Below are positions 36,449-45,500 of a stretch of DNA of 64,000 nt, piece after piece (positions within the stretch are counted from its first letter, which is position 1; every line of letters starts with the position of its first letter). Under the pieces are notes generated by a model. That model ran no database searches. It was not told the origin of the DNA and saw only the letters and a program-made list of their open reading frames with translations. This stretch comes from Chitinophagaceae bacterium (lineage in GTDB: Bacteria; Bacteroidota; Bacteroidia; Chitinophagales; Chitinophagaceae). The stretch covers positions 62,001 to 126,000 of the forward strand of contig JADJYK010000001.1 in the NCBI GenBank assembly GCA_016719815.1, given 5' to 3'. A program made the translations under genes and the position numbers.

Positions 36449-37954
36449 ATGCCAAGAAAAAAGAAGAGAAATACCGTGTTGGAAAAGCTGTTGATTGAAA
36501 ATTATGCAGCCGAAGGCAAATCGCTGGCCCGTTGGGAGGGAAAAGTGGTGTTTGTGGAGCGTACTGTTCCCGGCGATGTGGTGGATGTGTTCCTTTTTAA
36601 GAATAAGAAAGACTGGGCCGAAGGCTATCCTCTTGTCTTTCATGAGCTTTCACCTAAAAGAGCCACCCCGTTTTGCCGGCATTATGGCGACTGCGGAGGT
36701 TGCCAGTGGCAGTCGGTGCCTTATGTGGAGCAGTTGAGCTTCAAGTTTCAGCAGGTGCAGGATGCGCTGAAACGGATTGGCAAAGTGCCTGTGCCGGAGT
36801 TTATGCCCATTTTGGGTTGTGAGGAAGACCGCCACTATCGCAACAAACTGGAATATACATTTGGTACTTACCGCTATGTGCCCGAAAGCGAACTGCCTCC
36901 CCCAACCCCTCCGCAGGAGGGGCTTGCAGACACACAAGGCCAGCAATTTGAAGACTCCCAAAAAATGAGAAAACTCAAATTGTCGGAGTCCAAGAACCCC
37001 CTTTCGGGGGGCAGGGGGGCTGTTGGCTTTCACGCCAAAGGACTTTTTGACAAGATTGTGGACATCAGCGAATGTCACCTGCAACCGGAGCCATCCAACA
37101 AGGTTAGAGAAACCGTCAGGCAATATGCCCTGGAAAACGACCTCTCCTTTTACGACGTAAGGCATCACAACGGGTTTTTAAGAAACCTCCAGTTGCGCAT
37201 TTGCAATACTGGCGAAGTAATGGTGAATGTGATAGTGGGCGAAGATGATTTTGCCAAAACAGAACCATTGCTCCAATACCTGTTGCGGCAGGTGCCTGAA
37301 ATAACCACTCTGCTTTACACGGTTAATACAAAGAAAAACGACAGCCTGTACGACCTTGAACCGATAGCTTATTTCGGAAAAGGATATGTGATTGAAAAAC
37401 TGGAAGATTTCCAGTTTAAAATTGGGCCGAAATCATTCTTCCAGACTAATACCAGGCAGGCCGAAAAGCTATACCAGGTAACAAGAGATTTTGCTGAGCT
37501 GACAGGCAGCGAAACAGTATATGACCTGTACTGCGGCACCGGCAGCATTGGCATATTTGTTAGTGCCAAGGCGAAAAAGATTATTGGTGTTGAAGTAATT
37601 GCTGAAGCCATTGATGATGCCAAAGAGAATGCACAGCTCAACAACCTGCAGTCATCCGAATTTTTTGCGGGGGATGTGATAAAAATCTGTAACGACGATT
37701 TTTTTGTGGAACATGGCCGCCCCGACGTGCTGATTACCGACCCGCCACGGGCAGGCATGCACCCCAAACTGGTGGAAAAACTGCTCGAAATGGCTGCTCC
37801 GGTTATTGTGTACGTAAGCTGCAACCCTGCCACACAGGGCCGTGACCTGAACCTGCTGGGCGAAAAATACGAGGTAACCAAAGTACAGCCGGTAGATATG
37901 TTTCCGCAAACACATCATATTGAAAATGTGGTGCAGCTGAAGCTGAAGAAGTAA
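36449..37954 (+). CDS. rlmD: 23S rRNA (uracil-1939-C5)-methyltransferase with an in-frame repeat insertion
   Basis: RlmD methylates U1939 of 23S rRNA using SAM. The TRAM domain lies at about residues 10-60, the iron-sulfur cysteines in FCRHYGDCGGCQW, the SAM motif is VYDLYCGTGSIG, and the catalytic Cys lies in YVSCNPATQGRDL. The protein is 501 residues, some 40 longer than usual. The extra part, residues about 149-190, is encoded by a palindromic repeat element (36893-37019) that keeps the frame. The insertion sits in a loop between EYTFGTYRYVPESE and VGFHAKG, so activity may be kept. Confidence 0.92.
   Translation: MPRKKKRNTVLEKLLIENYAAEGKSLARWEGKVVFVERTVPGDVVDVFLFKNKKDWAEGYPLVFHELSPKRATPFCRHYGDCGGCQWQSVPYVEQLSFKFQQVQDALKRIGKVPVPEFMPILGCEEDRHYRNKLEYTFGTYRYVPESELPPPTPPQEGLADTQGQQFEDSQKMRKLKLSESKNPLSGGRGAVGFHAKGLFDKIVDISECHLQPEPSNKVRETVRQYALENDLSFYDVRHHNGFLRNLQLRICNTGEVMVNVIVGEDDFAKTEPLLQYLLRQVPEITTLLYTVNTKKNDSLYDLEPIAYFGKGYVIEKLEDFQFKIGPKSFFQTNTRQAEKLYQVTRDFAELTGSETVYDLYCGTGSIGIFVSAKAKKIIGVEVIAEAIDDAKENAQLNNLQSSEFFAGDVIKICNDDFFVEHGRPDVLITDPPRAGMHPKLVEKLLEMAAPVIVYVSCNPATQGRDLNLLGEKYEVTKVQPVDMFPQTHHIENVVQLKLKK
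36893..37019. repeat. Palindromic repeat element inserted in frame in rlmD
   Basis: The element of about 127 bp opens with TCCCCCAACCCCT and the perfect hairpin CCCCTCC-GCA-GGAGGGG. It closes with CCCCC-TTTC-GGGGGGCAGGGGGG, an imperfect inverted copy of the opening. Between them is an AT-rich core containing aggccagcaatttgaagact. It resembles small intergenic elements frequent in Chitinophagaceae (established only from general familiarity). A partial left end recurs at 40851. It encodes about 42 residues of RlmD without a stop. Confidence 0.7.
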
Positions 37955-38008
37955 GGAATACTTCCATTCGAGAATTGTTAATCTTCAAATCTCTTTTTTG
38001 AGAAATCC

Positions 38009-38016
38009 TATTTTTG
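38009..38016 (+). promoter_or_regulatory. -7 promoter element for the first rhomboid gene
   Basis: TATTTTTG ends four bases before the ATG at 38021, another leaderless-type arrangement. Confidence 0.45.
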
Positions 38017-38020
38017 CCCA

Positions 38021-38763
38021 ATGAGTAATTTCCAGTATACAAGGCCTGACCGATTTCCGCCAATTATTAAAAACCTGATTATCATAAATGGGCTGGTGTA
38101 TTTCGCCCAGATTATTTTGGAAAGTCAATATGAACTGACACGAAAATTGATGATGTGGCCAGTTATGCCTGATAAGTTACACAAGCTTTTGGTAGACTCC
38201 GGCGCATTGGATAATGCCGACAAGTTTCAGCCTTATCAGATTGCCACGCATATGTTTTCACATGCGCCGCCACCGTCTTTTTATCATATCCTTTTCAATA
38301 TGTTTACATTGTGGATGTTTGGCAGAATTTTGGAAAATGTGTGGGGTGCAAAGAGATTCTTATTTTTCTACTTCGTTAGTGGTCTTGGTGCTGCCGCCTT
38401 ACACCTCGGCATTCAGTATTTCAGGTGCCAGGAGCTGTTACAGGCCTTTAATGCAAATGATATTGCCGCAGTTGAAAAAATATTGGTGCCGCAGCTCCGG
38501 CACTTGGCGCATCAGGGGCAATAATGGGTGTAATGGCAGCATTTGCTTATTTGTTTCCCAATACCAAATTGTACATTATGCTTATCCCTTTCCCTATTAA
38601 GGCAAAGTGGGCAATTATTGGTTTTGCAGCCCTTGATTTGTTCGGTGGTGTTGCTCAAATAAGCGGCGATAATATTGCCCACTTTGCACACCTTGGCGGG
38701 GCACTTACCGGCTTTTTGCTGGTGCTGTACTGGAACAAAACAAACCGAAAGACGTTGTATTAA
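38021..38763 (+). CDS. Rhomboid family intramembrane serine protease (one frameshift)
   Basis: This membrane protease of about 248 residues has six helices. NMFTLWMFGRILENVWGAKRF is the family helix 2-3 region. The nucleophile Ser lies in LGASGAIMG, readable only in the second frame, and the catalytic His in HFAHLGGALTG. The break lies near 38490, where one missing base joins VEKILVP to the AAPALGASGA segment. Substrates are unknown. It is followed 19 bases later by a second, inactive-looking rhomboid. Confidence 0.88.
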
Positions 38764-38782
38764 TACTCTTATATTTCACTAC

Positions 38783-39706
38783 ATGGCCTACAGCATAAAA
38801 AATAAACGGATGACATTGGGACAAAGCGGCAATGCTGTAACCATGCTTGTTGTTGTGAGCCTGGTTCTTTTTGCAGGGCTTGGGTTTATGAAAGCTGTCT
38901 GGTACATATTGTATGACAAAGAAGAAGCCAACGTATTATTTACCAATAATATTTTAAGTCAGTTTGTACTGCCGGCCGATAAAGCAAAACTGCTCAACAA
39001 ACCGTGGACAGTACTCACACATATGTTTGCCGATATTCGCTTTTTTAGTGTATTGGCTAACATGCTCTGGCTTTGGGCCTTTGGCTCCATCATGCAGGAA
39101 CTGGGTGGAAACAAAAAGGTGGCACCGGTATTCATATACGGATCACTTGCCGGTGCGACTGCCTTTTTCCTTTCTTACCAGTCAATAACCGCTTTGTTAC
39201 CGTTGCAGCAATCTGCATACCTTGCCGGCGGCGGTGCCGGGGTAATGGCACTCGTAGTCGCTACCACATTGGTTGCCCCATCATACCGGCTGTTTCCAAT
39301 GATTAACGGTGGCGCTCCGCTTTGGGTTCTTACGCTGCTTTTTCTTTTTTCACACATTATCAATACACCTGTCAGCGATACTGCAGCCATTATCACTTTG
39401 CTGGCAGGGGCAACCACTGGCTCAATATATGTATTGTTTTTAAAAATGGGCTACGATTGGAGCCGCTGGATGAGTAATTTTTTTTACTGGGTAGCCAATC
39501 TGTTCAATCCGAATAAACAGAAAGGCGAAGTTGATGAAGACGACTTTGTAACCCGGTTTGCCGCTGCACACAAAAACGGAAACTTCTCATCACAACAGGA
39601 AGAAGTTGACCGCATACTGGATAAAATAAATGAAAAAGGTTTCCAGTTTCTCTCAAAAGAAGAAAAAGAATTACTAAAAAAAGTCGCAGAAGAAGATGAC
39701 AAGTGA
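38783..39706 (+). CDS. Rhomboid-like membrane protein lacking catalytic residues
   Basis: The start is taken at 38783 (MAYSIKNKRM), giving 307 residues; the longer frame overlaps the first rhomboid. The NMLWLWAFGSIMQELGGNKK segment aligns with the rhomboid helix 2-3 region. The usual GxSG is GGGAGVMAL with Gly in place of Ser, and the His motif is replaced by LLAGATTGS. It is therefore likely a pseudoprotease. The C-terminal tail of about 80 residues is charged and cytosolic (EKGFQFLSKEEKELLKK). A joint function with the adjacent active rhomboid is inferred. Confidence 0.8.
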   Translation: MAYSIKNKRMTLGQSGNAVTMLVVVSLVLFAGLGFMKAVWYILYDKEEANVLFTNNILSQFVLPADKAKLLNKPWTVLTHMFADIRFFSVLANMLWLWAFGSIMQELGGNKKVAPVFIYGSLAGATAFFLSYQSITALLPLQQSAYLAGGGAGVMALVVATTLVAPSYRLFPMINGGAPLWVLTLLFLFSHIINTPVSDTAAIITLLAGATTGSIYVLFLKMGYDWSRWMSNFFYWVANLFNPNKQKGEVDEDDFVTRFAAAHKNGNFSSQQEEVDRILDKINEKGFQFLSKEEKELLKKVAEEDDK

Positions 39707-39734
39707 TTCCTTCACTTTTCAGTAATTTGCATAC

Positions 39735-40865
39735 ATGTCTTCAAAGTTCCGTCTGTTCACCAAGCGGTTTTTTATTATCATCAATATCATCGTAGTGGCG
39801 GTGTTTTTGCTGGCATGCCTTATCCCATACCTCAATCCTAAAACATGGTGGTTTATATCTTTTTTGGGACTAGCCTTCCCTTTTTTACTGTTTATTGTAC
39901 TTGCGTTCCTGATCTGGTGGCTCATAGTTTTAAAACCAAAGCTGGCACTGATTTCGGCAGTTGCCCTTCTGCTGGGCTATAAAAGCATAACCGCTTTTTT
40001 GGCTTTTCATAGCCCTAAGACGTTTAACTATAAAAAGCAGGCCGGCAATTTACGGGTGGCATCATGGAATGTGGCCCGGTTTCTTGAATTGAAACGAAAT
40101 AATAATGAAGCCAGCATGAAAAGGCTGAATATGTTTGAACAGATTAAACAACAAGATGCCGATATTCTCTGCTTGCAGGAATTCCACACTTCCACTAACC
40201 CTGATTACTACGATAATATCACACCTATACAAAAAGAACTGGGGTATCCGTATTTCTATTTTTCATTTGATGAAGATGGTGACCGCCATTATTATAGTTC
40301 TATCATTTTTTCAAAGTTCCCGATTATTGATAGCGGCCTGGTGCGGTATCCGCGGCCCACATTACCCGATGTATTGCTTTTTACCGATATTAAATATAAC
40401 AAGGATACTATCAGGGTTTATACAACACACTTGCAGTCGAACCTGTTGGATAAAAAAGACTACGAGCGGCTGAATAAAATAAAAAGTGGTGAGGACAGCA
40501 TTGTGTCCAATTCAAAGAATATTCTTGCCAAACTAAAAAGAGGTTCTGTAAACAGGGGAATACAGGCAACTATCATCAGTGATATACTTGGCGTGTCGCC
40601 CTATCCCTTTTTGCTCTGTGCCGACCTTAATGATATACCTAATTCTTATACTTACTTTACTGCCAAAGGCAACCTGCAGGATGCTTTTCTCAAGAAAGGA
40701 GCTGGTATTGGCCGCACTTTTGCATCCATTTCGCCAACGCTGCGCATTGATTATATATTTACAGACAAACAGTTTAAGATTATTCAGTTTAATCGTATTG
40801 CCAAGCGCCTCTCAGACCATTATATGCTGGTGGCTGATGTAGAATTGAAATCCCCCAACCCCTGA
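39735..40865 (+). CDS. Endonuclease/exonuclease/phosphatase family membrane protein
   Basis: This 376-residue protein has two or three N-terminal membrane helices (residues about 10-85), then an EEP domain. The key motifs are ASWNVARF, ILCLQEFH (metal Glu), THLQS, CADLNDIP and the catalytic His in RLSDHYML. These DNase I-like enzymes cleave nucleic acids or phospho-substrates; the periplasmic or outer-face position suggests scavenging. The last residues, KSPNP-stop, are encoded by the first bases of a repeat copy (40851-40863). Confidence 0.85.
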   Translation: MSSKFRLFTKRFFIIINIIVVAVFLLACLIPYLNPKTWWFISFLGLAFPFLLFIVLAFLIWWLIVLKPKLALISAVALLLGYKSITAFLAFHSPKTFNYKKQAGNLRVASWNVARFLELKRNNNEASMKRLNMFEQIKQQDADILCLQEFHTSTNPDYYDNITPIQKELGYPYFYFSFDEDGDRHYYSSIIFSKFPIIDSGLVRYPRPTLPDVLLFTDIKYNKDTIRVYTTHLQSNLLDKKDYERLNKIKSGEDSIVSNSKNILAKLKRGSVNRGIQATIISDILGVSPYPFLLCADLNDIPNSYTYFTAKGNLQDAFLKKGAGIGRTFASISPTLRIDYIFTDKQFKIIQFNRIAKRLSDHYMLVADVELKSPNP

Positions 40866-40879
40866 AGAGGAGTATTTGC
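40851..40879. repeat. Partial copy of the rlmD-type palindromic element at the end of the EEP gene
   Basis: tcccccaacccct is identical over 13 bases to 36898-36910 and is followed by gaagaggagta. It supplies the last codons and the stop of the EEP gene, so the element trimmed or replaced the original C-terminus. Confidence 0.5.
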
Positions 40880-40911
40880 TGCTATTGCGGGGTTTTAGCT
40901 ATCTTCGCCTT

Positions 40912-42446
40912 ATGACTTTCAAATTACAATATCGTTTTTGCTGTCCCTCCGGGACGAAGTAATTATTGCCTTGTTCAGGCATTCTCAGAACAATTTTCAA
41001 TCTTATTATTCATCTTTGCATGTGTGTGGGCCTACGGTTAGCGGCGAAAGCCACCTGGGTCATGCAAGGCCATACATCACTTTTGATGTGGTGTTTCGTT
41101 ACCTGCAGCACCTGGGCTATAAAGCAAGGTATGTTCGCAACATTACCGATGCCGGCCACTTTGAAGAAGAAGGCCGTGAAGCCGTTGATAAAATTGCATC
41201 AAAGGCCGTGCTGGAAAAACTGGAACCGATGGAACTGGTGCAGAAATACACCAACCTGTTTCACTGGGCGATGGAGCAGTTTAATACGCTGCGACCCTCT
41301 ATTGAACCAACGGCAACCGGGCATATTGTAGAGCAGATAGAAATGATTAAGAAGCTGATTGCTGAAGGCTATGCTTATGAAAACAACGGCTCAGTATATT
41401 TTGATGTAAAGAAATATGCAGCATCATACGATTATGGCAAACTGAGTGGCCGTGTGATTGACGACCTGCTCGAAACCACCCGTGAACTGGAAGGGCAGGA
41501 CGAAAAAAGAGATACAGCCGACTTTGCCCTGTGGAAAAATGCATCACCCGAACATATTATGCGCTGGCAAAGTCCCTGGGGTGTAGGCTATCCCGGTTGG
41601 CATATTGAGTGCTCAGCAATGGCAACAAAATACCTCGGCGCACAGTTTGATATACATGGCGGTGGTATGGACTTGCTCTTCCCGCACCACGAAAGTGAGA
41701 TAGCACAAAGTACTATTTGCAACCACTCGGCACCGGTTCGATATTGGGTGCATAATAACATGATTACCATCAACGGTAAAAAGATGGGCAAGAGCTACAA
41801 CAATGTTATTAAACTTACCGAACTGTTCAGTGGTAATCACCCGGTGCTGGAGAAAGCCTATCACCCGATGACAATCCGTTTCTTCATTCTGCAAACACAC
41901 TACCGCAGCACACTCGACTTTAGCAACGAAGCGTTGCAGGCATCAGAGAAGGGGTTGAAAAGATTGTGGGATGCGTATGAAAAGCTTTTAGCTATGAGCT
42001 ACAATCCGGAAGCCGGAAGTCAGAAGCCGGAACTTGATGCAGAACTCGAAGCCAAATGCTTGAAGCTCTTGGCTGAGCTTCCTGAGTTTATGAACGATGA
42101 CTTTAGTACGGCTAAGGTGCTGGCCAATATGTTTGAACTGGTGCCGGTAATCAATTCGATGAAGGATAATATCATCCCGGTTTCGGTACTTAGTAAAGAA
42201 ACATTTGAACTGTTTAAAAGCCAGATGAAATTGTATGTGGAAGATATATTAGGATTACAATCAGTATCGGAAGCAGACAATGAAAAGCTGAAAGGAGTAA
42301 TGGAGCTGCTGGTTGACATCCGCAAGGAAGCAAAAAACCGGAAGGATTTTGTCACTTCAGATAAAATAAGAAATCAGCTGGCAGCCCTCGGTATTCTTCT
42401 AAAAGATGAGAAAGGCGGCGGAACGAACTGGAGTGTGGAGTCGTGA
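40912..42446 (+). CDS. cysS: Cysteinyl-tRNA synthetase (5' end disturbed)
   Basis: This class I synthetase charges tRNA-Cys. From VCGPTVSGESHLGHARPY the match is full, with the HIGH-like HLGH, the zinc ligand in WHIECSAMA and the KMSKS-like KKMGKS. The natural start is probably the ATG 40912 (MTFKL), which sits just after a TATCTTCG promoter box. That frame stops at 40962, and a GTCCC-TCC-GGGAC repeat lies in the first 45 bases. The open frame from 40938 has an atypical N-terminus. Either a repeat insertion or base errors have disturbed codons 5-30. The stop codon overlaps a period-7 repeat. Confidence 0.88.
40943..40955. repeat. Small palindrome near the 5' end of cysS
   Basis: GTCCC-TCC-GGGAC, followed by GAAGTA, resembles the gtccc...gggac intergenic repeats common in Bacteroidota. 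It lies where the conserved N-terminus of CysS should be encoded. Confidence 0.4.
42006..42033. repeat. Period-7 tandem repeat inside cysS
   Basis: Four heptamers, ccggaag-ccggaag-tcagaag-ccggaac, encode the PEAGSQKPE stretch in the linker before the C-terminal helical domain. Confidence 0.75.
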
Positions 42447-42463
42447 ATGGTCAAATGGTGAAA
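42443..42463. repeat. Period-7 repeat across the cysS stop codon
   Basis: gtgaatg-gtcaaat-ggtgaaa is a degenerate heptamer array; the cysS TGA (42444-42446) lies in its first unit. Confidence 0.45.
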
Positions 42464-42517
42464 GCGAATTATGGGCCATAGACTATTCTATTTCTAATTA
42501 TCAAACCGGAAAAGAAA

Positions 42518-43126
42518 ATGGAATATGTATCTCATCTTGCCAAGGACAAAAAAATGATGAAGTTGCTGAACACTCATCCGCCACACCTGCTGAAGAAAAG
42601 AAAGAATATCTGTACTTATCTCTGCGCCTCTATTATGAGCCAGCAGCTTAGCACCAAAGTGGCGGATGTAATCTATCGGCGTTTTCTTGACCTGTACAAT
42701 GGTACAGAGCCTTCACCACAGCAGATTATTGATACACCGTTTGAGACTCTTCGCGGCATCGGACTCAGTAATGCTAAAACAAACTATGTAAAAAATGTAG
42801 CACAGTTTGAAATTGACTTTGGCATGAGTGCCGCAAAGCTGAACAAAATGAACAACGATGAGGTGATTGAATACCTTACCCAAATAAAAGGAGTGGGCCG
42901 CTGGACGGTGGAGATGCTCCTGATGTTTGCCCTTGGCAGGGAGGATGTATTCGCAGTGGATGACCTGGGCATACAGAACGCCATGATAAAACTATACAAA
43001 TTAGATAACAGCGATAAGAAACAGTTCAGGGAAAAATTGCTGAAGATTTCAAACAAATGGATCCCTTACCGCACTTATGCCTGCCTGCACTTGTGGCAGT
43101 GGAAAGATAATTCGCCGGGGAAGTAA
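42518..43126 (+). CDS. Second DNA-3-methyladenine glycosylase 2 (AlkA-like HhH-GPD)
   Basis: This 202-residue protein has SIMSQQLSTKVADVIYRRF, the HhH motif QIKGVGRWTVEMLLM and the catalytic Asp in DVFAVDDLGIQ. It belongs to the compact AlkA group and would excise alkylated purines. It differs clearly from the copy at 24678, so the two are not a recent duplicate. It starts 71 bases after cysS. The conserved residues VDD-LG suggest full activity. Confidence 0.88.
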   Translation: MEYVSHLAKDKKMMKLLNTHPPHLLKKRKNICTYLCASIMSQQLSTKVADVIYRRFLDLYNGTEPSPQQIIDTPFETLRGIGLSNAKTNYVKNVAQFEIDFGMSAAKLNKMNNDEVIEYLTQIKGVGRWTVEMLLMFALGREDVFAVDDLGIQNAMIKLYKLDNSDKKQFREKLLKISNKWIPYRTYACLHLWQWKDNSPGK

Positions 43127-43131
43127 TCTTA

Positions 43132-44701
43132 TCAATGCACACTCATCACCTCTACTTCAGGAATGGAGTGAAGAATCAGTTGTACATGCTTGCGGTGTGC
43201 TTTTGATTTATAGTTCTGGATAATTTCCAGCACATCGTTGTCTATATAATTACTGTGGTTGCCGTTAATCTCCACGACTGAGTACTCCGGCACCTTGTCA
43301 AGAAACTCCAGCAGTTTCTTTTTGTTCATATAGCTTACATTCATGGCCAGTTCGAGAATGTAATGTTTGTGATGACCTTCACTTTTTTCTTCAACAACAA
43401 AGCCTGCCTGGTAAGTATGTTTGATAATAAAGTAGATGGAATAAATAACGCCGATAGCCACACCAATTAAAAGGTCGGTAAACAGGATGGCTCCTACAGT
43501 AAATATGAAAGGAATAAACTGCTCTCTTCCCTGTTTATAAATAGACCAGATCATTTTGGGTTTGGCAAGGTTGTATCCGGTACGGATAAGTATAACAGCC
43601 AGCACACAGTAGGGTATCATATTGAGAATACTCACGGCAAACAGTACTGCCAGCAACAGCCACACACCGTGGGCAAACCCGAAAGTTTAGTGCGGGCACC
43701 AGCCTCGGCATTGGCAGAACTTCTTACGATTACAGCAGTAATAGGTAAACCGCCTAAAAGTCCGCTGAAAAAATTACCGGTTCCCTGTGCCACTAGTTCC
43801 CTGTTTTGCGGAGTGATACGGTTGTATGGGTCCAATTTGTCAATAGCTTCCACACTCAGCAGTGTTTCCTGCGAAGCAACAAAACAGATAACCACCGCCG
43901 TTCTCCATATTTCCGTATTGCTGAAGATGTGATTGATGTCGGGCATCTTAACATCGGCAAACACATTATCAGGAAGACCGATGTACTGTGTGGGCATCAG
44001 CGCCAGCGATGAACCGCTTCTTTCGAGCAGCCATGCCAGCATTACACCAAAGAATACGGTAATAAATGAAGTGGGTAGAAAATTGATTTTCTTCGACAGT
44101 GTTCTTTTCCATACAATCAGCAATACGAGTGAAAGAAAGGCCACAAGAATAGCACCTTTGGAAATAGTCTGGTACAGGCTTTTATTTCGCTGAAGCCGTG
44201 TTTTAATGTAAGGATATTGAAAAGCTCATTCCTCCAGAAATCGGGTTTGTTATAACCAATTAACAATGGCACCTGCTTTGAGATAAGGATGATGCCAATA
44301 GCTGCCAGCATGCCTTTGATAACGGCTGAAGGAATAAAATGGGTAAAACCGCCCAGTTTAAAAACACCTAACAGAATCTGTAAAAAACCGCCAATGAAAA
44401 CAGCCATAAAAAACAGTGGCATCCCTTTTTCCGGGCCACCCAGTGTGGCAATAGCAGCAGCACAAATAGTGGTAAGGCCAGCCGCAGGCCCGCTGACACT
44501 TAACTCCGACTTGCTGATTAATGAGATTAGCATACCACCGATGATACCTGCTATTAAACCGGCATACATTGGAGTATTAGATGCCTGTGCCACACCCAGG
44601 CACAATGGAAGCGCCACAAAAAACACTGTAATGCTTGCTTTAAAATCGTGGCGCAGAAAACTGAGAAAGAAAAAGCGAAATTTTCTTTTTGAGAACTGCA
44701 T
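43132..44701 (-). CDS. SulP-family inorganic anion transporter (two frameshifts)
   Basis: This transporter has about 520 residues and 10-14 helices. The N-terminus (MQFSKRKFRFFFLSFLRHDF) leads into FVALPLCLGVAQASNTP and GLIAGIIGGMLISLIS, SulP signatures. The central part SQETLLSVEAIDKLDPYNR is typical. The C-terminal region (ILELAMNVSYMNKKKLLEFL) is a STAS domain. One base lost at 44180-44183 and one at 43675-43677 break the frame; both are in runs. Carriers of this type with conserved SVSGPAAG move sulfate or bicarbonate. No carbonic anhydrase gene is adjacent, so the ion is open. Confidence 0.87.
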
Positions 44702-44815
44702 AAGGGCAAAGGTCGCAAAAAATTGAAAAAGTATAATTACAAATTAACGGGGATGGTCAAAATGTAAAAGTGATTTAATCAGTAAATAATTAAAAATATT
44801 CTCTCATCTGGTGCA

Positions 44816-45370
44816 TTATTCCTTGTAATACATATCGCTGGTAAGTTGTTTGATCTCTTTCCCTGCTGCTTTTTCTTCCGCATATTTTTCCATTCCCCGT
44901 TCTATCACTTCTTTGAACTTTTCTTTTTCTGCCTGCAGTTGCTCCGGGCTAAATGTTTGGGCAGGTTCTTTAGCCAGCAATTTAAAAATACGCTTCATTA
45001 TTTTTTCATTGGCCGGGTCGGCAGGATTAAGTGCCACACCTGCTTTGATCGCACCCAATAGCGGCACTACTTCAATAAAGTATATTTTTCCTGCCTCAAT
45101 ATCTGCTTCCACAAAGTCACGGTTTTCTGATCTGCCCCAGAACAAATGTTTGCCCGGTTCACATTCGTAGCGGATATAATTTGCACCGTTGGTCCGGCCA
45201 ATTACGGAGGTACTGTCGAAGTAGGTAAAATTGATGGCGAACCCCATTGAGGATGTTCTTGCAAAATACACCACAGCCTTATTATCTGGCGCTGCAGGAA
45301 TATTTTGGGCAGAAACAGTGCTGCTGAGCAGCAATGCCGGTATAAGTATAAGGAATAGCTTTTTCATCAT
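44816..45370 (-). CDS. DUF2846-type exported protein
   Basis: Starting at 45370 (MMKKLFLILIPALLLSSTVSA) this gives a 184-residue protein with a signal peptide. The NKAVVYFARTSSMGFAINF and CEPGKHLFWGRSENRDFVEADI segments match DUF2846, a beta-sandwich family of unknown role often lipid- or envelope-associated. The C-terminal half is a charged helix (EKEKFKEVIERGMEKYAEEK). No functional partner is visible next to it. Confidence 0.68.
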   Translation of the reverse strand: MMKKLFLILIPALLLSSTVSAQNIPAAPDNKAVVYFARTSSMGFAINFTYFDSTSVIGRTNGANYIRYECEPGKHLFWGRSENRDFVEADIEAGKIYFIEVVPLLGAIKAGVALNPADPANEKIMKRIFKLLAKEPAQTFSPEQLQAEKEKFKEVIERGMEKYAEEKAAGKEIKQLTSDMYYKE

Positions 45371-45500
45371 TTGCTTTTTGAGTAATGAAATATCAGTTTT
45401 CATAAAGTTCGGTTACGGGCAAAGCGATTCCTATGATTTTTGTTCAGGCTGGTATAGTTTTTCGAAAATTACAACCAGGTGATATAATTATACCTGCCGG

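Noticed and set aside
24678..43126. The two HhH glycosylases as a recent duplication
   Set aside because: Their sequences differ throughout (for example KIKGIGDWTADV against QIKGVGRWTVEM), so they are old paralogues.
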